NCBI GenBank assembly: GCA_030680415.1
Contig: JAUXVE010000063.1
Span: forward strand, 1 to 64,000
Length of the DNA: 64,000 nucleotides
Origin: Rubrivivax sp.
GTDB taxonomy: Bacteria > Pseudomonadota > Gammaproteobacteria > Burkholderiales > Burkholderiaceae_C
Reading direction: 5' to 3'
Below, one piece after another: positions 27,279-40,381 of this stretch. The stretch's first letter is position 1; each line of letters opens with the position of its first letter. Position numbers and translations under genes: made by a program. Under the pieces are notes generated by a model. The model was given only the letters and a program-made list of their open reading frames with translations. It ran no database searches and had not been told where the DNA came from.

Positions 27279-28508
27279 TCACCTCGGCGACAGCGCTTCG
27301 CCTTCCTGCATCACGCGCGCGAGTGCCGCCACCACGGCGTCGATGTTGCGGCTGTTGATGGCCGCTACGCAGATGCGCCCTGAATCGAGGCCGTAGACGC
27401 CGAATTCGCTGCGCAGGCGCTGCATCTGTTCCTTGCTCAGGCCCGAGTAGCTGAACATGCCCTTCTGGCGCTTGATGTAGTCCAGCTCCCCCGCCACGCC
27501 GGCGGCGCGCAGCCTGGCCACGAGCTGCTCGCGCGTGGCGCGGATGCGCTGGCGCATGCCGGCAAGTTCTTCCTCCCACATCGCCCGCAGCGCCGGCGTG
27601 GTCAGCACCGTGGCCACGAGCTGGGCGCCGAAGGTCGGCGGGGTGGAATAGTTGCTGCGGATGACGATCTTCAGCTGCGACAGCACGCGCGCCATTTCCT
27701 CGGCGCTGGCGCAGACGACGCTGAGCGCGCCGACGCGTTCGCCGTAGAGCGAGAAGCTCTTGGAGTAGGAGCTCGAGACGAAGAACGGCATGCCCTGCGC
27801 CAGGAAGGTCCGCACGGCAGCGCCATCCTCGGCAATGCCGTCGCCGAAACCCTGGTAGGCCAGGTCCAGGAAGGGCACCAGCCCACGTGCGGCACACGCC
27901 GCGGCCACCTGCTCCCACTGCGCCGGCAGCAGGTCGCATCCGGTGGGGTTGTGGCAGCAGGCATGCAGCACGACGACGGTACCGGGCGCGGCGGCCTGCA
28001 GCGCGCCGAGCATGGCGTCGAAGCGCACGCCACGCGTGGCAGCGTCGTAGTACGGGTAGCTGTCGACCTCGAAGCCTGCATTGGTGAAGAGTGCGCGATG
28101 GTTTTCCCAGCTCGGGTCGCTGATCAGCACGCGAGCGCCGGGTGCCAGCCGCTTCAGGAAGTCGGCGCCCACCTTCAGACCGCCGGTGCCGCCCAGCGCC
28201 TGCACCGTGGCCACGCGACCGCCTTTCACGGCGTCGCTGTCGGCACCGAACACCAGGCCCTGCACCGCCTTGTCGTAGGCGGCGATGCCGTCGATGGGCA
28301 GGTAGCCCTTGGCCTTGGGCGACTCGAGCAGCTGCTTCTCGGCGGCGGCCACGCAGGCCAGCACCGGCAGCTTGCCCTGGTCGTCGAAGTACACACCGAC
28401 GCCGAGGTTGACTTTGGCCGGGTTGGGGTCGGCATTGAACTGTTCGGTGAGACCCAGGATCGGGTCGCGGGGGGCCATGTCGACGGTGGAGAAGAGGGTT
28501 GCGGTCAT
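27279..28508 (-). CDS. tyrB: Aromatic amino acid/aspartate aminotransferase (class I)
   Basis: 409 residues, the size of the proteobacterial AspC/TyrB branch (subfamily I-alpha). The PLP lysine is in VSSSYSKSFSLYGERVGAL, and the N-terminus FSTVDMAPRDPILGLTEQF matches the family. CCHNPTGCDLLPAQW and the C-terminal GRICVAAINSRNI contribute PLP and carboxylate-binding residues. It transfers amino groups between aspartate, tyrosine or phenylalanine and 2-oxoglutarate. I use ATG 28508. It is divergent from uvrB. TyrB versus AspC specificity is not certain from sequence alone. Confidence 0.9.
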   Translation of the reverse strand: MTATLFSTVDMAPRDPILGLTEQFNADPNPAKVNLGVGVYFDDQGKLPVLACVAAAEKQLLESPKAKGYLPIDGIAAYDKAVQGLVFGADSDAVKGGRVATVQALGGTGGLKVGADFLKRLAPGARVLISDPSWENHRALFTNAGFEVDSYPYYDAATRGVRFDAMLGALQAAAPGTVVVLHACCHNPTGCDLLPAQWEQVAAACAARGLVPFLDLAYQGFGDGIAEDGAAVRTFLAQGMPFFVSSSYSKSFSLYGERVGALSVVCASAEEMARVLSQLKIVIRSNYSTPPTFGAQLVATVLTTPALRAMWEEELAGMRQRIRATREQLVARLRAAGVAGELDYIKRQKGMFSYSGLSKEQMQRLRSEFGVYGLDSGRICVAAINSRNIDAVVAALARVMQEGEALSPR

Positions 28509-28663
28509 GAAGGGGGTTCCTGAACGGGCGGGATCGGCAGCGCGGGCGGTGTCCTGTGCGTCGGCAGGCGGCATGCGCTACGCTGCAGGGTTGCTCGCCG
28601 CGCCCAGGGGCGCAGCGCGCTGATTCTAATTCCCAGCCGTCACCTTACTCAGGGATTTCCCGC

Positions 28664-30798
<2,135 letters not shown>

Positions 30799-30799
<1 letters not shown>

Positions 30800-31362
30800 T
30801 GCGCCGGCTGCGCGAACTGCTGCGCAAGGCGCCGGCCGAAGAGTCGGCCTTGCCCGACGCGACGCGCGTGCTGATGGTCTGCATGGGCAACATCTGCCGT
30901 TCTCCCGTGGCCGAAGGCGTGCTGCGTGCCAAGTTGCGCCAGGCCGGTCTGCAAACGCGGGTGGTGGTGGATTCGGCGGGTACCCACGGTTACCACACCG
31001 GCGAGCCGCCGGATCCGCGGGCGATCCGCAGCGCGGCACAGCGCGGCTACGAACTCGCCGATCTGCGCGCGCGCCCGGTGCAGACCGAGGACTTCACGCG
31101 TTTCGACTGGCTGCTGGCCATGGACGAGGCCAACCTGGCCTGGCTGCAAAGCCGCCTGCCTGAAGGCACCGCGCCACGATTGGGCCTGCTGATGGCGCAT
31201 GCACGGCGCCACACCGACGTGATCGAGGTGCCCGACCCCTACTACGGCGCGGCGGCAGGCTTCGAGAGGGTGCTCGACCTGGTGGAAGACGCCTGCGACG
31301 GCCTGGTCGCAGGCCTCGCTGAGTCACTGCCCGGCCGGCCGCGCGAGGGCGGCCACGCTTGA
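30799..31362 (+). CDS. Low-molecular-weight protein tyrosine phosphatase
   Basis: 187 residues. The catalytic P-loop is VCMGNICRSPVAEG: Cys28-x5-Arg34-Ser. The acid/base Asp sits in VPDPYYGAAAGFERVLDLVEDAC near residue 145. It hydrolyses phosphotyrosine, or acts on small phospho-compounds. The first 22 residues (Arg/Leu/Ala-rich) are an extension beyond the usual start. The gene overlaps the uvrB stop by one base (TGATG), so it is translationally coupled. The iscR promoter -35 lies over its stop. This uvrB-phosphatase-iscR order is frequent in Burkholderiales. Confidence 0.93.
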
Positions 31363-31408
31363 ACGCTAGCGTCAACTTCGGCTATACTTGACAGAATTAG
31401 TCGGAAAC
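31359..31408 (+). promoter_or_regulatory. iscR promoter with type-1 IscR box
   Basis: TTGAAC at 31359-31364 and TATACT at 31383-31388, 18 bases apart, form a good sigma-70 promoter whose -35 overlaps the phosphatase stop. Overlapping the -10 is ATACTTGACAGAATTAGTCGG (from 31384), which fits the E. coli type-1 IscR consensus A-T-A-S-Y-Y-G-A-C-T-R-W-W-W-Y-A-G-T-C-R-R with one mismatch in this part. Holo-IscR bound here would repress its own operon when clusters are plentiful. The leader to the iscR ATG is about 130 bases. Confidence 0.78.
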
Positions 31409-31521
31409 GAATCTGGCTGGCAGGGAACAGGGAGATCGAGTCTTTCGGTCACCGTTTCGACCCCTGACAGCGGCGCGGCTTCCAACGTTCCCCCGGGCGC
31501 CGCAGGCGCATGGAGAAGTTC

Positions 31522-32055
31522 ATGAGACTCACCACGAAGGGCCGCTTTGCCGTCACGGCGATGATCGACCTCGCACTGCGCTCCAACTCGGGCCCGGTGG
31601 CGCTGGCCGCCATCAGCCAGCGGCAGCAGATTTCGCTGTCCTACCTGGAGCAGCTGTTCGGCAAGCTGCGCCGGCACGAACTGGTGGAGAGCACACGCGG
31701 CCCAGGCGGCGGTTACTCACTGGGCCGCGGCGCGGGCGAGATCACGGTGGCGGACATCATCGTCGCCGTCGACGAGCCCATCGACGCCACCGGCTGTGGC
31801 GGCAAGGAAGACTGCATGGGGCAGGACACCGGCAAGTGCATGACACACGACCTGTGGACGAGCTTGAATTCCAAGATGATCGAGTACCTCGACTCGATCT
31901 CGCTCAAGAAGCTGGTCGACGAACAGCTCGCCAAGGGCATTTCCATAGATGAGGCGCCGGTCAAGCGTGCGATCTCCAGCACGCCGGTGGTCAAGCCGAT
32001 CAAGGTGACGGCGCCGAATTCGGTGTTCGCCCTCGGGACCACGTTCACGAAGTAG
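31522..32055 (+). CDS. iscR: Iron-sulfur cluster regulator IscR
   Basis: 177 residues of the Rrf2 family. The winged helix ([34 protein letters not shown], the wing GPGGGYSL) is followed by cluster ligands C92, C98, C106 and His109, which hold [2Fe-2S]. With the cluster bound it represses isc through type-1 sites. I start at ATG 31522, where GGAGAAG is placed correctly; the track's 31510 adds MEKF. Residues after 150 form a longer, uncharacterised tail than in E. coli (162 residues). It heads the operon. Confidence 0.96.
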   Translation: MRLTTKGRFAVTAMIDLALRSNSGPVALAAISQRQQISLSYLEQLFGKLRRHELVESTRGPGGGYSLGRGAGEITVADIIVAVDEPIDATGCGGKEDCMGQDTGKCMTHDLWTSLNSKMIEYLDSISLKKLVDEQLAKGISIDEAPVKRAISSTPVVKPIKVTAPNSVFALGTTFTK

Positions 32056-32077
32056 TCGAGACGAAGCCATCAAGATC

Positions 32078-33292
32078 ATGACCCCGCACTTCCCCATCTA
32101 CCTGGACTACGGCGCCACCACGCCGTGCGACCCGCGCGTCGTCGACGCCATGATTCCCTGGTTGCGCGAACACTTCGGCAACCCGGCTTCACGCAGCCAC
32201 GCCTGGGGCTGGGAGGCCGAGGCGGCGGTGGAGAAGGCGCGCGGCCAGGTCGCCGCGCTGGTCAACGCCGACCCGCGCGAGATCGTCTGGACCAGCGGTG
32301 CCACCGAATCGATCAACCTGGCGCTCAAGGGCGCGGCGCATTTCTACAGCGCTCGCGGCAAGCACCTCGTCACCCTGAAGACCGAGCACAAGGCGGTGCT
32401 CGACACCATGCGCGAACTCGAGCGCCAGGGCTTCGAGGTGAGCTACCTCGACGTGCAGGAAAACGGCCTGCTCGACCTCGACAAGTTCAAGGCCGCGCTG
32501 CGCAAGGACACCATCCTGGTCTCGGTGCTGCTGGTCAACAACGAGATCGGCGTCATCCAGGACATTCCGGCCATCGGCGCGCTGTGCCGCGAGCGCGGCA
32601 TCCTCCTGCACGTCGACGCCGCGCAGGCCACCGGCAAGGTGGCCATCGACATCGACGCGCTGCCGGTCGACCTGATGAGCCTGGCCTCGCACAAGACCTA
32701 CGGCCCCAAGGGCATCGGCGCACTGTACGTGCGGCGCAAGCCGCGCGTGCGCATCGAGGCGCAGATGCACGGCGGCGGACACGAGCGCGGCATGCGCAGC
32801 GGCACGCTGCCCACGCACCAGTGCGTCGGCATGGGCGAGGCCTACGCCATCGCCAAGGTCGAGATGGGCACCGAGATCGAGCGCATCCGCATGCTGCAGA
32901 AGCGGTTGCTCGACGGCATCGGCAAGATCGACCAGGTGTTCATCAACGGCGACCTCGAGCGCCGCGTGCCGCACAACGTCAACGCCAGTTTCAGCTACGT
33001 CGAAGGCGAATCGCTGATCATGGGCGTGAAGGGCATTGCCGTGTCTTCCGGTTCGGCCTGCACCAGCGCCAGCCTGGAGCCCAGCTACGTGCTGCGCGCC
33101 CTGGGCCGCAGCGACGAACTGGCGCATTCCAGCCTGCGCATGACGATCGGTCGCTTCACCACCGAAGCCGAGATCGACTACGCGGTGAACACGCTGCAGG
33201 ACCGCGTGGCCAAGCTGCGCGAGTTGTCGCCGCTGTGGGAAATGTTCAAGGACGGGATCGACATCAACTCGATCCAGTGGTCCGCACACTGA
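32078..33292 (+). CDS. iscS: Cysteine desulfurase IscS
   Basis: 404 residues, identical in size to the E. coli enzyme. It takes sulfur from cysteine as a persulfide and passes it to IscU, tRNA thiolation and other pathways. PLP binds Lys206 ([12 protein letters not shown]), with VDAAQATGK supplying the Asp and Gln contacts. The mobile loop [15 protein letters not shown] carries catalytic Cys328, and the C-terminal SIQWSAH is the IscU-docking tail. It lies 22 bases after iscR. Confidence 0.98.
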   Translation: MTPHFPIYLDYGATTPCDPRVVDAMIPWLREHFGNPASRSHAWGWEAEAAVEKARGQVAALVNADPREIVWTSGATESINLALKGAAHFYSARGKHLVTLKTEHKAVLDTMRELERQGFEVSYLDVQENGLLDLDKFKAALRKDTILVSVLLVNNEIGVIQDIPAIGALCRERGILLHVDAAQATGKVAIDIDALPVDLMSLASHKTYGPKGIGALYVRRKPRVRIEAQMHGGGHERGMRSGTLPTHQCVGMGEAYAIAKVEMGTEIERIRMLQKRLLDGIGKIDQVFINGDLERRVPHNVNASFSYVEGESLIMGVKGIAVSSGSACTSASLEPSYVLRALGRSDELAHSSLRMTIGRFTTEAEIDYAVNTLQDRVAKLRELSPLWEMFKDGIDINSIQWSAH

Positions 33293-33310
33293 ACCCTTAG
33301 GAGCAAACAA

Positions 33311-33712
33311 ATGGCATACAGCGAAAAAGTCGTCGAGCACTACGAAAACCCGCGCAACGTCGGCTCCTTCGACAAGGGCGACGACAGCGTGGGCACCGGC
33401 ATGGTCGGCGCGCCGGCCTGCGGTGACGTGATGAAGCTGCAGATCAAGGTCAACCCCAGCACCGGGCTGATCGAGGACGCACGCTTCAAGACCTATGGCT
33501 GCGGCTCGGCCATCGCGTCGAGCTCGCTGGTCACCGAATGGGTCAAAGGCAAGTCGCTCGACGAGGCGATGACGATCAAGAACACGCAGATCGCCGAAGA
33601 GCTGGCCTTGCCGCCGGTCAAGATCCATTGCTCGATCCTGGCCGAAGATGCGATCAAGGCCGCGGTGCAGGACTACAAGGCCAAGCACGGGGCCGCGGCA
33701 CAAACGCACTGA
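33311..33712 (+). CDS. iscU: Iron-sulfur cluster scaffold IscU
   Basis: 133 residues. New [2Fe-2S] clusters are built here from IscS sulfur and iron. The three conserved Cys are C37 ([13 protein letters not shown]), C63 ([12 protein letters not shown]) and C106 ([10 protein letters not shown]), with Asp39 also present. LPPVK at 99-103 is the HscA recognition motif, which agrees with the hscBA genes downstream. AGGAG precedes the start. Confidence 0.98.
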   Translation: MAYSEKVVEHYENPRNVGSFDKGDDSVGTGMVGAPACGDVMKLQIKVNPSTGLIEDARFKTYGCGSAIASSSLVTEWVKGKSLDEAMTIKNTQIAEELALPPVKIHCSILAEDAIKAAVQDYKAKHGAAAQTH

Positions 33713-33720
33713 GGCAGGTC

Positions 33721-34044
33721 ATGGCGGTCACTATGAGCGAGGCGGCGGCGCGGCATGTGTCGCGCTACATCGCGCGGCGCGGCAAGGGCGTGGGCGTGCG
33801 GCTGGGTGTCAAGACTACGGGCTGCTCGGGCCTGGCCTACAAGCTCGAGTATGCCGACGAGATCGCACCCGAGGACGTGGTCTTCGAGGACCATGGTGTC
33901 AAGGTGCTGGTCGACCCCAAGAGCCTGCCCTACATCGACGGCACCGAGCTCGACTTCGTTCGCGAGGGCCTCAACGAGGGCTTCAAGTTCCACAATCCGC
34001 GTGAGAAGGATCGCTGTGGCTGTGGAGAGTCCTTCCGCGTCTGA
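33721..34044 (+). CDS. iscA: Iron-sulfur cluster carrier IscA
   Basis: 107 residues, A-type carrier. The three ligand Cys are in [13 protein letters not shown] and the C-terminal DRCGCGESF. IscA moves clusters, especially [4Fe-4S], to client proteins. It begins 8 bases after the iscU stop. A hairpin with a T tract follows its stop, so expression of the downstream genes may be reduced relative to iscRSUA. Confidence 0.96.
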   Translation: MAVTMSEAAARHVSRYIARRGKGVGVRLGVKTTGCSGLAYKLEYADEIAPEDVVFEDHGVKVLVDPKSLPYIDGTELDFVREGLNEGFKFHNPREKDRCGCGESFRV

Positions 34045-34063
34045 ACGTCACGCCGCGACGCCA

Positions 34064-34090
34064 GGCGCGGCTTGCACGTCGCGCCTTTTT
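34064..34090 (+). terminator. Candidate intrinsic terminator/attenuator after iscA
   Basis: GGCGCG pairs with CGCGCC around a ten-base loop and is followed directly by TTTTT. The stem is only six to seven pairs, but it is all G-C. It lies between iscA and the GNAT gene inside the isc operon, so it probably acts as a partial terminator or marks a processing site. Confidence 0.5.
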
Positions 34091-34102
34091 CTTGACCAAC
34101 CC

Positions 34103-34585
34103 ATGTCTGCCGAGATCGTCATCCGCCGCGAAAGCCCCGACCAGCCCGAGGTGGCGGCCCTGCTCGGCGCGCTCGACGGCTACCTGGCATCGCTGTACCC
34201 GCCCGAGGCCAACCACATCCTCGATGTGCAGGCACTGCTGGCGCCAGACGTGGGCTTCTTCGTGGCGCGCGAAGGCGGCCAGCTCGTCGGTACCGGCGCC
34301 GTGCGCCGCATGGCGGGCGAGCCGGCCAGTGGCGGCGTTTCCTACGGCGAGGTCAAACGCATGATGGTCGACCCGGCGCGGCGCGGCCGCGGCATCGGCG
34401 CGCGGCTGCTGCAGGCGCTGGAGGACTCGCTGCGTGCCGAGGGCATCACGCTGGCACTGCTGGAGACCGGCCGTGACCAGGCCGAAGCGGTGCGCCTGTA
34501 CGAACGCTGCGGCTACAGTCGGCGCACCGCCTTCGGCGGCTACCCCGACAACGGCCTGTCGGTCTTCTACGGCAAGCGTTTATGA
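34103..34585 (+). CDS. GNAT family N-acetyltransferase inserted in the isc operon
   Basis: 160 residues with the GNAT fold. The acetyl-CoA pyrophosphate loop is RRGRGIGARLLQALE (R/Q-x-x-G-x-G/A) near residue 93; GEVKRMMVDP before it is the beta-4 strand, and AVRLYERCGYSRRTAFGGYPDN is the C-terminal substrate side. It resembles the small-molecule acetyltransferases of the YpfH/ElaA-like type, but the substrate is unknown. Its stop overlaps the hscB start by ATGA, so it is translated together with the chaperone genes. isc operons do not usually contain such a gene. A link to cluster assembly is untested. Confidence 0.88.
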   Translation: MSAEIVIRRESPDQPEVAALLGALDGYLASLYPPEANHILDVQALLAPDVGFFVAREGGQLVGTGAVRRMAGEPASGGVSYGEVKRMMVDPARRGRGIGARLLQALEDSLRAEGITLALLETGRDQAEAVRLYERCGYSRRTAFGGYPDNGLSVFYGKRL

Positions 34586-35112
34586 AGCTCGACGACGACG
34601 ACTTCACCCTCTTCGGGCTGCCCGAGCAGCACGCGCTGGACCGTGCCGACCTCGACGCCCGCTGGCGCCAGCTGCAGGCCGAGGTGCACCCCGACCGCTT
34701 TGCCGGCGACGGCGCCGCGGCGCAGCGCATCGCCATGCAGTGGGCGGTGCGCGTGAACGAGGCCTACCAGCGTCTGAAGGATCCGCTCAAGCGCGCGGCC
34801 TACCTGTGCGAACGCCGCGGTGCGGCGATCGAGGCCGAGAACAACACCGCCATGCCGACGGCCTTCCTGATGCAGCAGATGCAGTGGCGCGAGGCGCTCG
34901 AAGAAGCCGCCGGTGCCGCCGCCGTCGAGCGCCTGGAAGCCGAAGTGGCCGCCACCGAGCGCGGGATGCTGGCCGAAGTGGCCCGCCTGCTCGACGTGGC
35001 GGGCGACGCGCCGGCCGCTGCCGCCGAGGTGCGCGCCCTCATGTTCGTGAACCGTTTTCGCCAGGACATCGAGCGCCGCCTGGACGCGCTCGACCCGGCC
35101 CTTCCGCGATAG
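34582..35112 (+). CDS. hscB: Fe-S assembly co-chaperone HscB
   Basis: 176 residues. The N-terminal J domain starts [27 protein letters not shown] and holds the HPD triad in EVHPDRFAG. The C-terminal three-helix domain ([25 protein letters not shown]) binds IscU. HscB brings IscU to HscA and stimulates its ATPase. It overlaps the GNAT gene and precedes hscA by 10 bases. Confidence 0.95.
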   Translation: MKLDDDDFTLFGLPEQHALDRADLDARWRQLQAEVHPDRFAGDGAAAQRIAMQWAVRVNEAYQRLKDPLKRAAYLCERRGAAIEAENNTAMPTAFLMQQMQWREALEEAAGAAAVERLEAEVAATERGMLAEVARLLDVAGDAPAAAAEVRALMFVNRFRQDIERRLDALDPALPR

Positions 35113-35122
35113 AACCCCAGCC

Positions 35123-36979
<1,857 letters not shown>

Positions 36980-36995
36980 CCCCGGAAGCCACACC

Positions 36996-37334
36996 ATGCC
37001 CATCATCCGCATCCTCCCGCACGCCGAGTACTGCCCCCAGGGCGACACCATCGAGGCACCCGCCGGCACGTCCATCTGCGAGGCGCTGCTCGAGAACGGC
37101 ATCGCCATCGAACACGCCTGCGAAATGAGCTGCGCCTGCACCACCTGCCACGTCGTGGTGAAGGAGGGCTACGACTCGCTGGGGGAAATGGACGAGTCCG
37201 AAGAAGACCTGCTCGACCGCGCCTGGGGTCTGACGCCGACCTCGCGGCTGAGCTGCCAGGCGATCCTGTCGAACCAGGATGTGACGATCGAGATTCCCAA
37301 GTACACGATCAACTACGCCCGCGAGAATCACTGA
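36996..37334 (+). CDS. fdx: Adrenodoxin-type [2Fe-2S] ferredoxin of the ISC system
   Basis: 112 residues. Ligands are C42-x5-C48-x2-C51 ([15 protein letters not shown]) and C87 (RLSCQAI), the vertebrate/adrenodoxin spacing. It supplies electrons for cluster assembly on IscU. I choose ATG 36996 over the track's 36963, because [13 protein letters not shown] is the normal N-terminus. It closes the isc operon; iscX is not found after it. Confidence 0.96.
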   Translation: MPIIRILPHAEYCPQGDTIEAPAGTSICEALLENGIAIEHACEMSCACTTCHVVVKEGYDSLGEMDESEEDLLDRAWGLTPTSRLSCQAILSNQDVTIEIPKYTINYARENH

Positions 37335-37354
37335 ACCGGTGCGCGGTGCACCAA

Positions 37355-37387
37355 GAAAAAAGACCCCCCGGCCTTGCGGCCGAGGGG
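37355..37387 (-). terminator. Minus-oriented hairpin with T tract in the fdx-tsaD spacer
   Basis: CGGCC-TTGC-GGCCG, extended by C/G runs, forms a stable hairpin. Only on the minus strand is it followed by a run of six T. Both neighbouring genes run on the plus strand, so it would stop antisense transcription, or it may act only as a 3' stability hairpin for fdx. Confidence 0.4.
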
Positions 37388-37503
37388 CCGGACCAGCGCG
37401 CTTGCCCTGCCGAGGAGACAGACAGACACCGGTCGAAGGTGTCGCTCCGGCTTACGCAAGCGCTGTGCCAAGCTTGAACACCCCGCCGCTACACTGCCTG
37501 CCG

Positions 37504-38598
37504 ATGAAGGTCCTGGGTTTCGAATCGTCGTGCGACGAGACCGGTGTCGCACTGGTCGAAACGCGTGCGGACGGCCCGCCGCGCCTGCTGGCCGAAGCGC
37601 TTCACAGCCAGGCCGCCATGCATGCCGACTATGGTGGCGTGGTGCCCGAACTGGCCTCGCGCGACCACATCCGGCGCGTACTGCCGCTGGCACGCCAGGT
37701 GCTCGCCGATGCCGGCTGCGGCCTGCATCAGGTCGACCTCGTGGCCTACACGCGGGGGCCGGGCCTGGCCGGCGCGTTGCTCGTCGGCGCCGGGGTGGCG
37801 GTGGCGCTGGCTGCCGCGCTGGGCAAGCCGGCGCTGGGCGTGCACCACCTGGAAGGCCACCTGCTGTCGCCTTTCCTGGGCGATGAAGCGCCGGATTTCC
37901 CCTTCATCGCGCTGCTCGTTTCGGGCGGCCATACGCAGCTGATGCAGGTCGACGGCGTCGGCCGCTACACGCTGCTGGGCGAGACCATCGACGACGCCGC
38001 CGGCGAAGCCTTCGACAAGAGCGCCAAGCTGCTGGGCCTGGGCTACCCGGGCGGGCCGGCGCTGGCGCGGCTGGCCGATTTCGGCAACCCGGAAGCCTTT
38101 GCGCTGCCGCGGCCGCTGCTGCACAGCGGCAACCTCGACTTCTCGTTTGCCGGCCTCAAGACGGCGGTGATGACGCAGGCGCGCAAGCTGGGCCCCAACA
38201 TCTGCGAGCAGGGACGCGCCGACCTGGCCGCGTCGACCCAGGCGGCCATCGTCGACGTGCTGGTGGCCAAGTCCCTGCGTGCCCTCCAGGACAGCGACAA
38301 CTGCCGCCTCGTGGTGGCCGGCGGCGTCGGCGCCAACCTGCAGTTGCGCGAAAAACTCGATGCCGGCGCGAAACGCCTGGGTGCACATGTCTACTACCCG
38401 CCGCTTGCGCTGTGCACCGACAACGGCGCGATGATTGCCCTGGCCGCCGCGCTGCGCCTGCAACACGGCCTGGCCGACCTGCGCCGCGACGGCGCCTTCG
38501 ACGTGCGGCCACGCTGGCCGCTCGACGAGATCACCGCGCCGGCAACCGCGGGCATCGGCCAGGCAGCCGATGCCACGCAGCCAGCGCACCCCCTTTGA
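37504..38598 (+). CDS. tsaD: tRNA N6-threonylcarbamoyladenosine biosynthesis protein TsaD
   Basis: 364 residues of the Kae1/TsaD ASKHA fold. With TsaB and TsaE it transfers threonylcarbamoyl from TC-AMP to A37 of ANN-decoding tRNAs. [15 protein letters not shown] opens the protein. The metal motif H115-x3-H119 lies in [12 protein letters not shown], and [23 protein letters not shown] and [12 protein letters not shown] complete the core. The C-terminal 30 residues are a Thr/Ala/Pro tail beyond the E. coli end. I use ATG 37504. The putative -10 (TACACT) is close enough that the mRNA may be almost leaderless. Confidence 0.96.
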   Translation: MKVLGFESSCDETGVALVETRADGPPRLLAEALHSQAAMHADYGGVVPELASRDHIRRVLPLARQVLADAGCGLHQVDLVAYTRGPGLAGALLVGAGVAVALAAALGKPALGVHHLEGHLLSPFLGDEAPDFPFIALLVSGGHTQLMQVDGVGRYTLLGETIDDAAGEAFDKSAKLLGLGYPGGPALARLADFGNPEAFALPRPLLHSGNLDFSFAGLKTAVMTQARKLGPNICEQGRADLAASTQAAIVDVLVAKSLRALQDSDNCRLVVAGGVGANLQLREKLDAGAKRLGAHVYYPPLALCTDNGAMIALAAALRLQHGLADLRRDGAFDVRPRWPLDEITAPATAGIGQAADATQPAHPL

Positions 38599-38666
38599 CG
38601 CCCATCAAAGCCGACGCAACCTGTCGGCCCTTTGCCGCATGAAGCGGCCCGACTGAAAGTCCATCG

Positions 38667-39839
38667 ATGCGCGACGCCATCCGGGCCCTGCCGGGCTCCA
38701 AGATCCGTGAAGTGGCCAACGCCGGCATCGGGCGCGACGATGTCCTCGCTTTCTGGTTCGGCGAGAGCGACGAAGTCACGCCCGAGCCCATCCGGCAGGC
38801 CGCTGCCGACTCGCTGGCGCGCGGCGAGACCTTCTATTCGCACAACCTCGGCCTGCCCGAACTGCGCGAGGCCATCGCCGCCTACGCCAGCGCGCTGCAC
38901 GGGCCGCTGGACGCCGGGCGCATTGCCGTCACCTCGTCGGGCGTGAGCGCGCTGATGCTGGCGATGCAGCTGCTGGTGGGCAGCGGTGACGAGGTCGTTG
39001 CGGTGGTCCCGGTGTGGCCCAACCTGACCGCGCAGCCGCTGATCCTGGGCGCCAGCGTCACGCGCGTGTCGCTGCGGCCGCATGCCGGTGCGTGGCAGCT
39101 CGATCTGCAGAAACTGCTGGCTGCGGTGACGCCGCGCACGCGCGTGCTGCTCGTCAACGCGCCCAACAATCCCACCGGCTGGACGCTCACGCGGTCCGAG
39201 CAGCAGGCCCTGCTGGCGCACTGCCGCCGCACCGGCACCTGGATCGTGGCCGACGAGGTGTACGAGAGGATCCACTTCGGCGCCGCCGCAGGCGCCCTGG
39301 GGGTCGCACCCCCGGCAGCACCCTCGTTCCTCGACGTCGCAGCGCCCGACGACCGGTTGGTCGTCGTGCACAGCTTCAGCAAGACCTTCCTGATGACAGG
39401 CTGGCGCCTGGGCTGGCTGGTGCTGCCGACCAGCGCGATGGAAGCCGCCGGCAAGCTGCTGGAATTCAACAGCTCCTGCGCGCCTGTGTTCGTGCAGCGT
39501 GGCGGGCTGGCGGCGCTGGCGCTGGCCGACCACTTCGCGCCCGGGCTCGTCGCGCGCCTGCAGGCCTGCCGCGACCGCCTGGTAACGGGATTGCAGGTCT
39601 TGCCCGGCGTCACTGTGGCCAGCCCTGCGGGTGGCTTGTACGCCTTCTTCAGCGTCGAAGGCGAGGATGACTCGCTGGCCTTCGCCAAGCGGCTGGTGTC
39701 CGACCACGGGCTGGGGCTGGCACCGGGCGTGGCCTTTGGACCCGAGGGCGAGGGCTGGCTGCGCTGGTGCTTCGCCTCGCGCGACCCGGCGCGGCTGGAC
39801 CAGGGGCTGCAGCGGCTGGCGGCCGCGATGCGGCTATAA
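38667..39839 (+). CDS. Class I/II pyridoxal-phosphate aminotransferase
   Basis: 390 residues with the fold-type I aminotransferase pattern. [16 protein letters not shown] is the N-N-P-T-G loop, [12 protein letters not shown] holds the Asp that pairs with the PLP ring, [18 protein letters not shown] carries the Schiff-base Lys, and LRWCFAS near the C-terminus provides the carboxylate-binding Arg region. The amino-group donor is not evident; the sequence resembles the broad aspartate/valine-pyruvate type. It begins 68 bases after tsaD. Its stop codon overlaps the TATAAT of the rpsO promoter. Confidence 0.88.
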   Translation: MRDAIRALPGSKIREVANAGIGRDDVLAFWFGESDEVTPEPIRQAAADSLARGETFYSHNLGLPELREAIAAYASALHGPLDAGRIAVTSSGVSALMLAMQLLVGSGDEVVAVVPVWPNLTAQPLILGASVTRVSLRPHAGAWQLDLQKLLAAVTPRTRVLLVNAPNNPTGWTLTRSEQQALLAHCRRTGTWIVADEVYERIHFGAAAGALGVAPPAAPSFLDVAAPDDRLVVVHSFSKTFLMTGWRLGWLVLPTSAMEAAGKLLEFNSSCAPVFVQRGGLAALALADHFAPGLVARLQACRDRLVTGLQVLPGVTVASPAGGLYAFFSVEGEDDSLAFAKRLVSDHGLGLAPGVAFGPEGEGWLRWCFASRDPARLDQGLQRLAAAMRL

Positions 39840-39840
39840 T
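39835..39840 (+). promoter_or_regulatory. -10 element of the rpsO promoter
   Basis: A perfect TATAAT overlaps the stop of the preceding aminotransferase gene. The -35 region is inside the aminotransferase reading frame and is GC-rich. Transcription would begin about 126 bases before rpsO and include the strong leader hairpin. Confidence 0.5.
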
Positions 39841-39905
39841 CAAAAGCTCCCTTTGCGGGGAGAGCACGGCGTCGGTTGGTTTCACTGGCGGCCGCAAGTC
39901 AACCC

Positions 39906-39950
39906 GGAAACCGTGGCCAGGCGCTCTTTCGCGCTGGCACGGCGGTTTCC
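39906..39950 (+). ncRNA. Structured leader hairpin of rpsO (candidate S15 autoregulatory site)
   Basis: GGAAACCGTGGCCAGGCGC and GCGCTGGCACGGCGGTTTCC form a hairpin of about 18 pairs with small bulges and a six-base TCTTTC loop. It ends 22 bases before the rpsO start, just upstream of the ribosome site CAAGGAAA. S15 represses its own translation through leader structures in several bacteria, by different folds. The role here is inference from position and strength. Confidence 0.5.
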
Positions 39951-39972
39951 AAGAGCAACCCAAGGAAATCGC

Positions 39973-40242
39973 ATGACCATGGCCACCGCCGCCAAGGCCG
40001 AGATCGTCCAGGCCCACGCCCGTGGCGCTGCGGACACCGGCTCCCCCGAAGTGCAGGTTGCGCTGCTCACCGCACGCATCAACGAACTGACGCCGCACTT
40101 CAAGCAGCACCTGAAGGACCACCATGGCCGCCGTGGCCTGGTACGCATGGTCAACCAGCGCAAGCGCCTGCTCTCCTACCTCAAGGAAAAGGACGCCCAG
40201 CGCTACACGGCGCTGATCGCCAAGCTCGGCCTGCGCAAGTAG
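39973..40242 (+). CDS. rpsO: 30S ribosomal protein S15
   Basis: 89 residues. S15 binds 16S rRNA at the central-domain three-way junction early in 30S assembly. [27 protein letters not shown] and [21 protein letters not shown] are the family core, and the C-terminus LIAKLGLRK is identical to most homologues. The start at 39973 keeps the usual 89 residues; a second in-frame ATG is at 39979. pnp follows after 139 bases, the conserved order. Confidence 0.97.
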   Translation: MTMATAAKAEIVQAHARGAADTGSPEVQVALLTARINELTPHFKQHLKDHHGRRGLVRMVNQRKRLLSYLKEKDAQRYTALIAKLGLRK

Positions 40243-40252
40243 AGCCCTCAAT

Positions 40253-40274
40253 GGGGTCGCACTGGTGCGGCCCC
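40253..40274 (+). terminator. Hairpin between rpsO and pnp
   Basis: GGGGTCGCA and TGCGGCCCC pair as a nine-base stem around CTGG. No T tract follows, so it is a weak terminator at best. In E. coli the same spacer holds an attenuating terminator and an RNase III hairpin that start PNPase autocontrol; a similar role is possible. Confidence 0.4.
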
Positions 40275-40381
40275 GGCAAGTTCATTCACCCGGGCCGCAT
40301 TGCTGTGTCATTCCACCGAAGCCTCGTTTACGGGCCGCCATGGAATGGCATTGCGCTGCCCCCTGTCCAGGAGACCTCCGC

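Noticed and set aside
28509-28663. LexA (SOS) box upstream of uvrB
   Set aside because: CTG...CAG pairs occur but with spacers of 8 or 11 instead of 10 bases and poor inner match.
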